From positions 1 to 50,618 of the forward strand of contig NZ_JAIXRZ010000027.1 of assembly GCF_027484945.1 (NCBI RefSeq): a stretch of DNA of 50,618 nucleotides, given 5' to 3'. Position 1 is the first letter of the stretch. Each line of letters begins with the position of its first letter. The notes below the pieces were generated by a model, which was not told the DNA's origin, did no database searches, and was given only the letters and a program-made list of their open reading frames with translations. Shown here one piece after another: positions 43,576-50,618 of this stretch. A program made the translations under genes and the position numbers. Source of the DNA: Flavobacterium sp. (GTDB taxonomy: Bacteria; Bacteroidota; Bacteroidia; Flavobacteriales; Flavobacteriaceae).

Positions 43576-45744
43576 ATGATTAAAAGAAGTATTTTCTGGT
43601 TTTTACTCATGTTTGCCTGCCATGTTGTGGCACAACAAAAAGTATCTGTAGAAGCAATTTATTCCGGTGTATTTCGACCAAAGGGGATGGAAGAACTGCA
43701 AGCCATGAAAAACGCCAATCAGTATACGGTATTAAATACCGATCGCACCACCCAAAGCCAGCAAATCGATTTGTATGATTATGCAACGCTAAAAAAAGTA
43801 AGTACTCTTTTAGATACCAAAAATTTTACTATTCTTTCCGAGGGAATTGATAGTTATGTGTTTAGTGCAGATGAAAAGCAACTGTTAATTGCAAATAATT
43901 CGGTTCCAATTTACCGTCATTCGTTTACTGCGGATTACTTTTTATATGATTTGACTTCGAAATCATTGCGCAAAATATTAACCCAAGTTCAAGAACCTTT
44001 GTTTTCTCCAGACGGCAAAAAGATTGCTTATGTGAAGACGAATAATTTGTATGTGCTGGATGTTGCTAGTGGAACTTCAACAACAATCACAGAAGATGGC
44101 GAAAAAAATGCAATTATAAACGGAATCACCGATTGGGTATACGAAGAAGAATTTGCTTTTGTTCGGGCTTTTGATTGGAGTGCCGATAGCAAAAAAATAG
44201 CTTTTATACGTTTTGATGAGCGTCAGGTGCCTGAATTTTCGATGGATATCTATCAAAAAGCATTGTATCCAGGTCAAGAAAAGTTCAAATACCCGAAAGC
44301 AGGTGAAAAGAATGCAGCGGTTTCATTGCATATTTTCGATTTAATCGCCAATCTAAAAAAAGAAGTGAATTTATCACAATACAAAGATTTTTATATTGCG
44401 CGTATGCGTTGGACCAACGATGCTAATGTGTTATGTGCTCAAGTGCTCAATAGGCATCAAAACAATTTAGATTTGTTATTTATCGATGGGACTACAACCG
44501 CTGCAAAAGTTGTTTTAAATGAAAAAGATAATGCCTACGTCGATGTGCATGATAATTTAACTTTTTTAAAAGACAATAGCTTTATTTGGACCTCTGAACA
44601 CGATGGTTGGAACCATATTTATGTATACGATAAAAACGGTAAGTTAAAAAATCAAGTGACTAAAGGGGCTTGGGAGGTGACGGCTTATTATGGTTTTGAC
44701 GAAAAAACAAAATCGATTTTTTACCAATCAACGGAAAATGGTTCGATTGTACGCGATGTATATCGTATTTGTATCGATGGCAAAAGAAAAATCAAATTGA
44801 GCAAGCAGGAGGGTACCAATGCCGCGATGTTTAGTCCAAACTTTGAATATTTTATTAATACCTATTCTTCAGCAACAGTTCCACCAATGTACTCGTTACA
44901 TAGCGCCAAAGAAGGTGACCAGGTACAAATGATTTTAGAAAATTCGAGTTTGACCGAAAAATTAAAAGCATACGATTTGCCTGCCAAAGAATTTTTTGTG
45001 TTAACGACAGCAAAAGGACACGCATTAAACGCATGGATGATAAAACCCAAAAATTTTGATGCTACTAAAAAATATCCTGTTTTCATGTATCAATATTCCG
45101 GTCCGGGTTCACAACAGGTGGCCAATGACTGGCTCGATACCAACGATTATTGGTTTATGCAATTGGCGCAGCAAGGGTATATCACCGTTTGTGTAGATGG
45201 TCGCGGTACCGGTTTTAAAGGGGCAGCGTTTAAAAAATGTACCCAAAAGGAATTAGGAAAATTTGAAGTAGAAGATCAAATTGATGCTGCCAAATTTTTA
45301 GGGACCTATCCCTATGTAGATTCAACGCGCATTGGTATCTTCGGTTGGTCGTTTGGTGGATTTATGGCGAGCAATTGTTTGTTCAAAGGAGCAGATGTAT
45401 TTAAAATGGCAATCGCAGTAGCACCCGTTACTAATTGGCGTTTTTACGATTCGATATACACCGAACGCTATATGCAAACACCCCAAGAAAATGCAAGCGG
45501 CTATGATGATAATTCACCGATTAACCACGTGAGTAAGTTAAAAGGCAGTTTCTTATTAATTCATGGAACCGCCGACGATAATGTGCATGTTCAAAATTCG
45601 ATGCAAATGATTGAAGCCTTAGTACAGGCCAACAAGCAATTTGATTGGGCCATTTATCCCGATAAAAACCATGGGATTTATGGGGGGAAAACCCGTATTC
45701 AATTGTTTAACAAAATGACCAATTTTATTAAAGAAAAATTATAA
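43576..45744 (+). CDS. Dipeptidyl peptidase IV (S9B)
   Basis: A 722-residue serine peptidase with signal peptide MIKRSIFWFLLMFACHVVAQ. The N-terminal beta-propeller contains the substrate-anchoring glutamate pair in DWVYEEEFAF (Glu190, Glu191). The C-terminal alpha/beta-hydrolase domain holds GWSFGGFMAS (Ser592), HGTADDNVHVQNS (Asp667) and KNHGIYGG (His699). It removes X-Pro or X-Ala dipeptides from peptide N-termini in the periplasm. The ATG at 43576 is used; a TTG at 43570 would add two residues only. It is followed 28 bp later by POT dipeptide transporters, a sensible supply chain. Confidence 0.94.
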   Translation: MIKRSIFWFLLMFACHVVAQQKVSVEAIYSGVFRPKGMEELQAMKNANQYTVLNTDRTTQSQQIDLYDYATLKKVSTLLDTKNFTILSEGIDSYVFSADEKQLLIANNSVPIYRHSFTADYFLYDLTSKSLRKILTQVQEPLFSPDGKKIAYVKTNNLYVLDVASGTSTTITEDGEKNAIINGITDWVYEEEFAFVRAFDWSADSKKIAFIRFDERQVPEFSMDIYQKALYPGQEKFKYPKAGEKNAAVSLHIFDLIANLKKEVNLSQYKDFYIARMRWTNDANVLCAQVLNRHQNNLDLLFIDGTTTAAKVVLNEKDNAYVDVHDNLTFLKDNSFIWTSEHDGWNHIYVYDKNGKLKNQVTKGAWEVTAYYGFDEKTKSIFYQSTENGSIVRDVYRICIDGKRKIKLSKQEGTNAAMFSPNFEYFINTYSSATVPPMYSLHSAKEGDQVQMILENSSLTEKLKAYDLPAKEFFVLTTAKGHALNAWMIKPKNFDATKKYPVFMYQYSGPGSQQVANDWLDTNDYWFMQLAQQGYITVCVDGRGTGFKGAAFKKCTQKELGKFEVEDQIDAAKFLGTYPYVDSTRIGIFGWSFGGFMASNCLFKGADVFKMAIAVAPVTNWRFYDSIYTERYMQTPQENASGYDDNSPINHVSKLKGSFLLIHGTADDNVHVQNSMQMIEALVQANKQFDWAIYPDKNHGIYGGKTRIQLFNKMTNFIKEKL

Positions 45745-45772
45745 TTAACCTAACAAACTAAACGAACTATTT

Positions 45773-47491
45773 ATGAGTGAAGCAGCAGTAAAAAAGAGCC
45801 ATCCTAAAGGGCTATGGGTACTATTCGGAACCGAAATGTGGGAGCGTTTCAATTTCTATGGAATGCGTGCAATTCTAACGTTATTTATGGTGAACTCCTT
45901 ATTAATTAAGGAGGCAGATGCCGCAATTATTTATGGTGGATTTCTTGCATTATGTTACCTAACTCCATTACTCGGAGGGTTTATATCCGATAAATATATT
46001 GGAAACCGTTATAGTATTATGCTGGGCGGTACGTTAATGGCTATTGGGCAATTCTTGTTATTTATTAGCGCCTCAACGTTTGATTCCAGTATTGGAACTG
46101 CGAAGATATTTATGTGGTCGGCTTTATTTATTATCATATTTGGTAATGGATTTTTTAAACCAAACATCTCTTCAATGGTAGGAAGTTTGTATCCTAAACA
46201 AGAGAAAAACAAACTGGATTCTGCCTTTACAATTTTCTATATGGGAATTAACATTGGTGCGTTCTTAGGACAATTTATTTGCCCATGGGTAGGCGATGTG
46301 AAAGATGCCGAAACAGGGGTGCGTGATATTTTTGCGTTCAAATGGGGCTTTTTAGCGGCTTCGATCGCGATGGTGATTGGTACGATAACATTTTTTATCT
46401 TAAAAAATAAGTATGTTGTTACTCCAGAAGGCCGACCAATAGGGGGTTTGCCGAAACATAATGATGCGAATGATTTTGAAGAAGGGGAAACGCAAACGGC
46501 ACATTTTAAAAGCTCAGCGATGGGTGCTGCAGTGGGGATTTTTGCAGTATTGTTTTTTGTGTTTCGTTATTTATTAGTTGGCGAGTTTGGTTTTTCTTCT
46601 GTTGAAATGGGTCAATTGATTAAAGGAATTATTTATCCATTTATTTATTCTGCTGGGATTTCATTAGCCTACTTAATTATGAGTTCGGCCGAAACAAAGG
46701 TGGAACGTCAACGAATTTGGGTAATTTATATCGTCTCATTTTTTATTATTTTCTTTTGGGCAGCTTTCGAACAAGCCGGTTCGTCTTTGACATTTATTGC
46801 CGATAACCAAACGGATCGTAATATTTTCGGCTGGAATATGCCTCCTTCTATGGTACAAATTTTTAATGGAGTGTTTGTTGTCATGATGGCACTACCCTTT
46901 AGTTTGTTGTGGGATAAATTAAGAGCGTCTGGAAAAGAACCGGTTTCGCCTTTAAAACAGGCATTTGGATTAGCGTTTATTGCATTGAGTTACTTTATCA
47001 TTGCTCATAATGTAAAAGATTTAGGGAATTCAGGTTTGTTGGCAATTAAATGGTTAATGTTACTGTATTTCATTCAAACCTTAGGGGAATTGTGTTTATC
47101 GCCCATTGGATTGTCGTTGGTTGGAAAACTGGCTCCTAAGCGTTTTGCTTCTTTATTGTATGGAGTTTTCTTTATTTCCAATGCGGCAGGGTATGCTTTA
47201 GCGGGTTCTTTGGGTGCGATTATTCCTGCTACGGGAGATAAGTTTGAGAAAGCCGAAAAATTAGGTTTCAATTTACAGGATGTTTTAGATAAGAAAGTTA
47301 CCCTAACTCCCGATCAAATTGCTTTATTTGAGAAAGAACAACTTCCTATTTCAAATACTTCCTTCGCTGGATTTGAAATTCACAACCTCTATGAGTTCTT
47401 TATGGTATTTGTGGTATTGTGTGGTATAGCGGCTATTATTTTAGCGGTTTTATCTCCTCGATTGAAGAAAATGATGCACGGGATCACATAA
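45773..47491 (+). CDS. POT family peptide transporter 1
   Basis: A 572-residue proton-coupled oligopeptide transporter in the inner membrane. The ExxERF motif appears as TEMWERFNFYGMRAIL (~22-37). The family block NGFFKPNISSMVGSLYP follows, then FYMGINIGAFLGQF. A later conserved Glu region is FFWAAFEQAGSSLTF, and LGELCLSPIGLSLVGKLAPK lies near the C-terminus. It takes up di- or tripeptides. It probably shares a transcript with the upstream DPP IV gene, because only 28 bp without a terminator separate them. A terminator follows, before POT 2. Confidence 0.94.
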   Translation: MSEAAVKKSHPKGLWVLFGTEMWERFNFYGMRAILTLFMVNSLLIKEADAAIIYGGFLALCYLTPLLGGFISDKYIGNRYSIMLGGTLMAIGQFLLFISASTFDSSIGTAKIFMWSALFIIIFGNGFFKPNISSMVGSLYPKQEKNKLDSAFTIFYMGINIGAFLGQFICPWVGDVKDAETGVRDIFAFKWGFLAASIAMVIGTITFFILKNKYVVTPEGRPIGGLPKHNDANDFEEGETQTAHFKSSAMGAAVGIFAVLFFVFRYLLVGEFGFSSVEMGQLIKGIIYPFIYSAGISLAYLIMSSAETKVERQRIWVIYIVSFFIIFFWAAFEQAGSSLTFIADNQTDRNIFGWNMPPSMVQIFNGVFVVMMALPFSLLWDKLRASGKEPVSPLKQAFGLAFIALSYFIIAHNVKDLGNSGLLAIKWLMLLYFIQTLGELCLSPIGLSLVGKLAPKRFASLLYGVFFISNAAGYALAGSLGAIIPATGDKFEKAEKLGFNLQDVLDKKVTLTPDQIALFEKEQLPISNTSFAGFEIHNLYEFFMVFVVLCGIAAIILAVLSPRLKKMMHGIT

Positions 47492-47519
47492 TTCGATTAA
47501 AAATAATTTTATATCTTTC

Positions 47520-47554
47520 AAACCTACAAGCGACACTTGTAGGTTTTGTTTTTT
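47520..47554 (+). terminator. Terminator between POT genes 1 and 2
   Basis: Perfect 11-bp stem AAACCTACAAG / CTTGTAGGTTT, CGACA loop, then TGTTTTTT. It ends 14 bp before the next ATG. Confidence 0.9.
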
Positions 47555-47568
47555 AAATACAATTAACT

Positions 47569-49227
47569 ATGTGGAAAAGTCATCCTAAGGCGCTGCCTTA
47601 TTTGTTTTTATCAGAAATGTGGGAACGTTTTGGTTATTATTTAATGATCGGGATTTTTACGCTTTATTTAAAAGATGTAGAAGCTGGATTTGCCATGACC
47701 GAAAAAGAATCTGCCGATTTGTATGGTACCTTTATCGCTTTGGTTTTTTTGACGCCGTTTATTGGAGGATTAATTGCCGATCGTTATTGGGGTTATAAAA
47801 AATCGATTGTCATTGGCGGACTTATGATGGGAGCCGGGTATATGCTCATGGGAATTCACAGTATGCCTATGTTGTATCTCGCAATGACGTTGGTAATTCT
47901 TGGAAATGGGTTTTTTAAACCGAATATTTCTACATTACTAGGGAATTTCTACAATGACGACCACTATAAAGACAAGAAAGATGAGGGGTATAATATCTTT
48001 TATATGGGTATTAATGTGGGAGCTTTTATTTGTAATTTCTTTGGTGCTGCATTTAAAATTCTATTCGGTTGGCAGTATGCATTTATGGCGGCCGGTGTCG
48101 GAATGTTAATTGGGGTCATTGTCTTTTTATTGGGTTCCAAACATTATGGGGATAAAGTCGAGAAAAAAGGTGAACAGCCTGGCGACATGCCCTTCAGTAA
48201 AATTGTATTGTATATTTTATTGCCCTCAGTGGTTTTTGGCGTTATTGGTTGGATGTTAAAAGGAACGTATTCGGATACCAATACCGACAGTTATATCTTT
48301 GGTTCTGATAGTACGGATGCTTTTATATTTGCTTGTATCCCCGTAATTTTCTTTTACGGAAGTTTGTATTTTAAGGCCAAAGTCGAAGAGAAGCGTCCGA
48401 TAGGAGCCTTACTTTCTATTTTTGCGGTTGTAATTTTGTTCTGGGCGGTTTTCAAATTAAACGGTTCGGCTTTAAATAATTGGGGTGATAAATATACCGA
48501 TCGTGAATTAACGGGTACAGCTCAACAAATTGGTTCTAAATTAGTATTAGTAGATACCTTGCACTATAAAAAAGACAGTGTTGCTTTATATGATGACTAT
48601 TTCCGTATTCAAAAGAAAGACGGGGAAGTGGTTAAAACGGTCGATTATCCCTTGTATTTCCGCAATGTGGCTCCTGAGAAAAAGCCACAAGAAGCAACTT
48701 CGGTCTACACTTGGTCGTCCAATTTAAGTCAGTCGATTAATCCCGGGTGGGTCATTTTATTGACACCTTTGGTCGTGGCCTTTTTTACGTTTTTACGTCA
48801 CCGTCAAAAAGAACCAACAACGCCCACCAAGATCGCATTTGGCTTATTAATTTCGGCCCTATCCGTTTTAGTAATGGTTGCAGCCGTGAAAGCGGGTCAA
48901 AATGGTGCTGAAAAGGTGTCTGTTTGGTGGTTGGTGGCCAACTATGGTGTAATCACCATTGGGGAACTCTTTTTGAGTCCGATGGGTTTATCTGTAGTGT
49001 CCAAATTAAGCCCGAGGAACATTACTTCGTTAATGATGGGCGGATGGTTTTTAGCTACTTCTATTGGAAATAAGTTGTCGGGAGTTTTGGCGAGTATGTG
49101 GGATAGTTATGAAGATAAATCCAATTTCTTTTGGATAAACTTTACCTTGTTGCTTTTTGCAGCTACTTTAATGTTTGTCTTATTAAAACGATTAAACGCC
49201 GTAATGCGTGAAAATGGAATTCGCTAA
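47569..49227 (+). CDS. POT family peptide transporter 2
   Basis: A 552-residue member of the same family, with SEMWERFGYYLMIGIFTLYL (~14-33), GNGFFKPNISTLLGNFY and FYMGINVGAFICNFFG. It differs from its neighbours by a long hydrophilic insertion at ~300-395 (ADP-ribose or other motif not seen; sequence includes KYTDRELTGTAQQ and YFRIQKKDGEVVKT) between hydrophobic segments, probably a periplasmic loop. LGELCLSP is replaced by IGELFLSPMGLSVVSKLSPR. A candidate -7 element (TATCTTTC, 47512-47519) overlaps the preceding terminator. Its stop codon overlaps the ATG of POT 3 by one base. Confidence 0.93.
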   Translation: MWKSHPKALPYLFLSEMWERFGYYLMIGIFTLYLKDVEAGFAMTEKESADLYGTFIALVFLTPFIGGLIADRYWGYKKSIVIGGLMMGAGYMLMGIHSMPMLYLAMTLVILGNGFFKPNISTLLGNFYNDDHYKDKKDEGYNIFYMGINVGAFICNFFGAAFKILFGWQYAFMAAGVGMLIGVIVFLLGSKHYGDKVEKKGEQPGDMPFSKIVLYILLPSVVFGVIGWMLKGTYSDTNTDSYIFGSDSTDAFIFACIPVIFFYGSLYFKAKVEEKRPIGALLSIFAVVILFWAVFKLNGSALNNWGDKYTDRELTGTAQQIGSKLVLVDTLHYKKDSVALYDDYFRIQKKDGEVVKTVDYPLYFRNVAPEKKPQEATSVYTWSSNLSQSINPGWVILLTPLVVAFFTFLRHRQKEPTTPTKIAFGLLISALSVLVMVAAVKAGQNGAEKVSVWWLVANYGVITIGELFLSPMGLSVVSKLSPRNITSLMMGGWFLATSIGNKLSGVLASMWDSYEDKSNFFWINFTLLLFAATLMFVLLKRLNAVMRENGIR

Positions 49228-50618
49228 TGGAACCACTAACAATAGAACAGATTCAAGATTTTAAAGGAAAATACCCGAAACAGTTGTGGTATTTATTTTT
49301 TAGTGAAATGTGGGAGCGATTTAGCTTCTACGGTATGCGTGGAATGCTCGCTGTGTTTATGGTGAGCCAACTCGATATGAGTGAAACGACCGCCAATTTG
49401 CAATACGGTGCTACCCAAGCTTGGGTTTATGCCTTTACTTTTATTGGAGGTTTATTTGCCGATAAAATTTTAGGCTTACGCCGATCTTTGTTTTGGGGTG
49501 GTCTTTTAATGATTATTGGTAGTATTATACTTGCGGTAAGTCCGAAAGACTTGTTTTTTACCGGAATCGGATTTACCATTGTAGGTACTGGATTTTTTAA
49601 ACCCAATATTTCTTCAATGGTAGGTCAATTGTATCGCGATAATGATACTAGACGCGATGCAGGATTTTCTTTGTTTTATGCTGGGGTTAATTTAGGCGCA
49701 CTAATTGGGGGATATATTTGTATTGCGGTTGCTAATGGAAATTTGTGGAGTACTTTTATTCCGGAGCAATTACGTTGGAATTATGCATTTGGCTTCGCCT
49801 CAGTAGTTATGATTATAAGTTTATTAACTTTTACGCAAACTCAAAAAAGTTTAGGTAATATCGGACTTTCACCGCTAACCAATTGTGAAGGGTCAAAGCG
49901 AAAAATTTTGGAGGTTGGAACCTATATAGCCTCGTTGATTTTTATTCCAATCATTATTAAAATGGTTGCCAATACCACTTATACCGATTATTTTATGATG
50001 GTAATTGGTCCCTTATCGGTGGTCTATCTGCTTTATGAAATGAAAAACTTTTCAAAGTCGGAAAACCTCAAGCTACTAGCAGCGCTAATATTTATTATTT
50101 TCTCTATTTTCTTTTGGGCTTTTTTCGAACAAAGTGGGGGTTCCTTGAGTTTGTTTGCAGCAAATAATTTAAAAAATACAGTCGGTGGTATTGAATTAGA
50201 TCCTAACGGGGTCAATAATTCGGCCAATTCACTTTTTGTAATTGTTTTCGCAGCTTTAATTGGAATGGTATGGATTTGGATGGCAAAAAAGAAAATCGAA
50301 CCCAATACAGTTGTGAAATTTGGACTCGGGTTTTTATTTCTAGCTGGCGGTTTTTGGGTGTTTTATTACACACAATTCTTCGCTGGACCCGATGGAAAAA
50401 CCTCTTTAGACCTATTTACATTCGGTTGGTTTGTGATTACGTTTGGAGAATTGTGTCTATCCCCAATCGGAATGAGTGCCATGACCAAATTATCGCCTCA
50501 AAAGACGCAAGCCGTTATCATGGGAATGTGGTTTTTAGCCAGTGCCTATGGCCAATATTTTGCAGGTCTATTAGGTGCAGGAATTGCAGAAGCTTCAGAA
50601 AATGCTACCAATAGTCAA
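49227..50618 (+). CDS. POT family peptide transporter 3 (partial, 3' end outside window)
   Basis: An open frame of 464 codons from the ATG at 49227 (TAATG overlap with POT 2) to the window edge, with no stop codon. It begins MEPLTIEQIQDFKGKYPKQL and carries SEMWERFSFYGMRGMLAVF, VGTGFFKPNISSMVGQLYR, LFYAGVNLGALIGGYICIA, FFWAFFEQSGGSLSLFAAN and FGELCLSPIGMSAMTKLSPQ, so the POT fold is present up to the last helices. The missing end is probably short. It is co-translated with POT 2. No frameshift was seen when the whole stretch was translated by eye. Confidence 0.93.
   Translation, partial: MEPLTIEQIQDFKGKYPKQLWYLFFSEMWERFSFYGMRGMLAVFMVSQLDMSETTANLQYGATQAWVYAFTFIGGLFADKILGLRRSLFWGGLLMIIGSIILAVSPKDLFFTGIGFTIVGTGFFKPNISSMVGQLYRDNDTRRDAGFSLFYAGVNLGALIGGYICIAVANGNLWSTFIPEQLRWNYAFGFASVVMIISLLTFTQTQKSLGNIGLSPLTNCEGSKRKILEVGTYIASLIFIPIIIKMVANTTYTDYFMMVIGPLSVVYLLYEMKNFSKSENLKLLAALIFIIFSIFFWAFFEQSGGSLSLFAANNLKNTVGGIELDPNGVNNSANSLFVIVFAALIGMVWIWMAKKKIEPNTVVKFGLGFLFLAGGFWVFYYTQFFAGPDGKTSLDLFTFGWFVITFGELCLSPIGMSAMTKLSPQKTQAVIMGMWFLASAYGQYFAGLLGAGIAEASENATNSQ

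Overview
The window reads as chromosome from a low-GC member of the Flavobacteriaceae (Bacteroidota), most likely Flavobacterium or a close relative. The evidence is type IX secretion (T9SS) sorting domains of both type A and type B, a PorP/SprF protein, SusC/SusD/SusE proteins, a mevalonate pathway using a class II HMG-CoA reductase and a GYDIA-type GHMP kinase, and promoter elements of the Bacteroidota form TTG-N18-21-TAnnTTTG. No phage, transposon, CRISPR array or broken gene was found.

Layout. Positions 1-1447: the end of a large T9SS type B surface protein and its PorP/SprF partner. 1483-1998: gamma carbonic anhydrase-like protein. 2140-5112 (minus): mevalonate operon of diphosphomevalonate decarboxylase, mevalonate kinase and a UbiA prenyltransferase. 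5188-5664: TspO. 5715-9788 (minus): a 1357-residue modular CUB/fibronectin secreted protein. 9853-11741 (minus): HI0933-type flavoprotein and a glycerophosphodiesterase. 11863-32336: an alpha-glucan (starch/maltodextrin) utilisation locus. 32491-33330: lipoprotein alpha/beta hydrolase. 33504-33576 (minus): tRNA-Phe(GAA). 33675-41107: coaX, an outer-membrane protein, a TPR-like protein, lptC, a small membrane protein, a CNNM/CorC protein and a PpiD-like foldase. 41162-43407 (minus): HMG-CoA reductase and the GYDIA kinase. 43576 to the end: dipeptidyl peptidase IV and three tandem POT peptide transporters, the last cut by the window edge.

How the parts work together. In the alpha-glucan locus a secreted GH13 amylase with a T9SS tail cuts starch outside the cell. 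SusE and SusD bind the products and SusC imports them. Two signal-peptide GH13 enzymes and a GH31 alpha-glucosidase trim them in the periplasm. An MFS carrier moves maltose or short oligosaccharides inward, and cytoplasmic GH65 phosphorylase plus beta-phosphoglucomutase convert them to glucose and glucose-6-phosphate. A LacI-family regulator sits in the middle. A perfect 14-bp palindrome, CGAAAACGTTTTCG, lies upstream of susC, and a degenerate copy lies upstream of the MFS-led operon, so one regulator probably controls both arms.

The mevalonate genes lie at two separate places, and both carry the same TATCTTTG -7 element. DPP IV followed by POT carriers makes a dipeptide release-and-uptake unit. 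The coaX-ppiD stretch mixes coenzyme A synthesis with outer-membrane biogenesis. Most genes are conventional for the family. The points most worth testing are the operator pair, the identity of the GYDIA kinase, and the lipid product of the UbiA enzyme.
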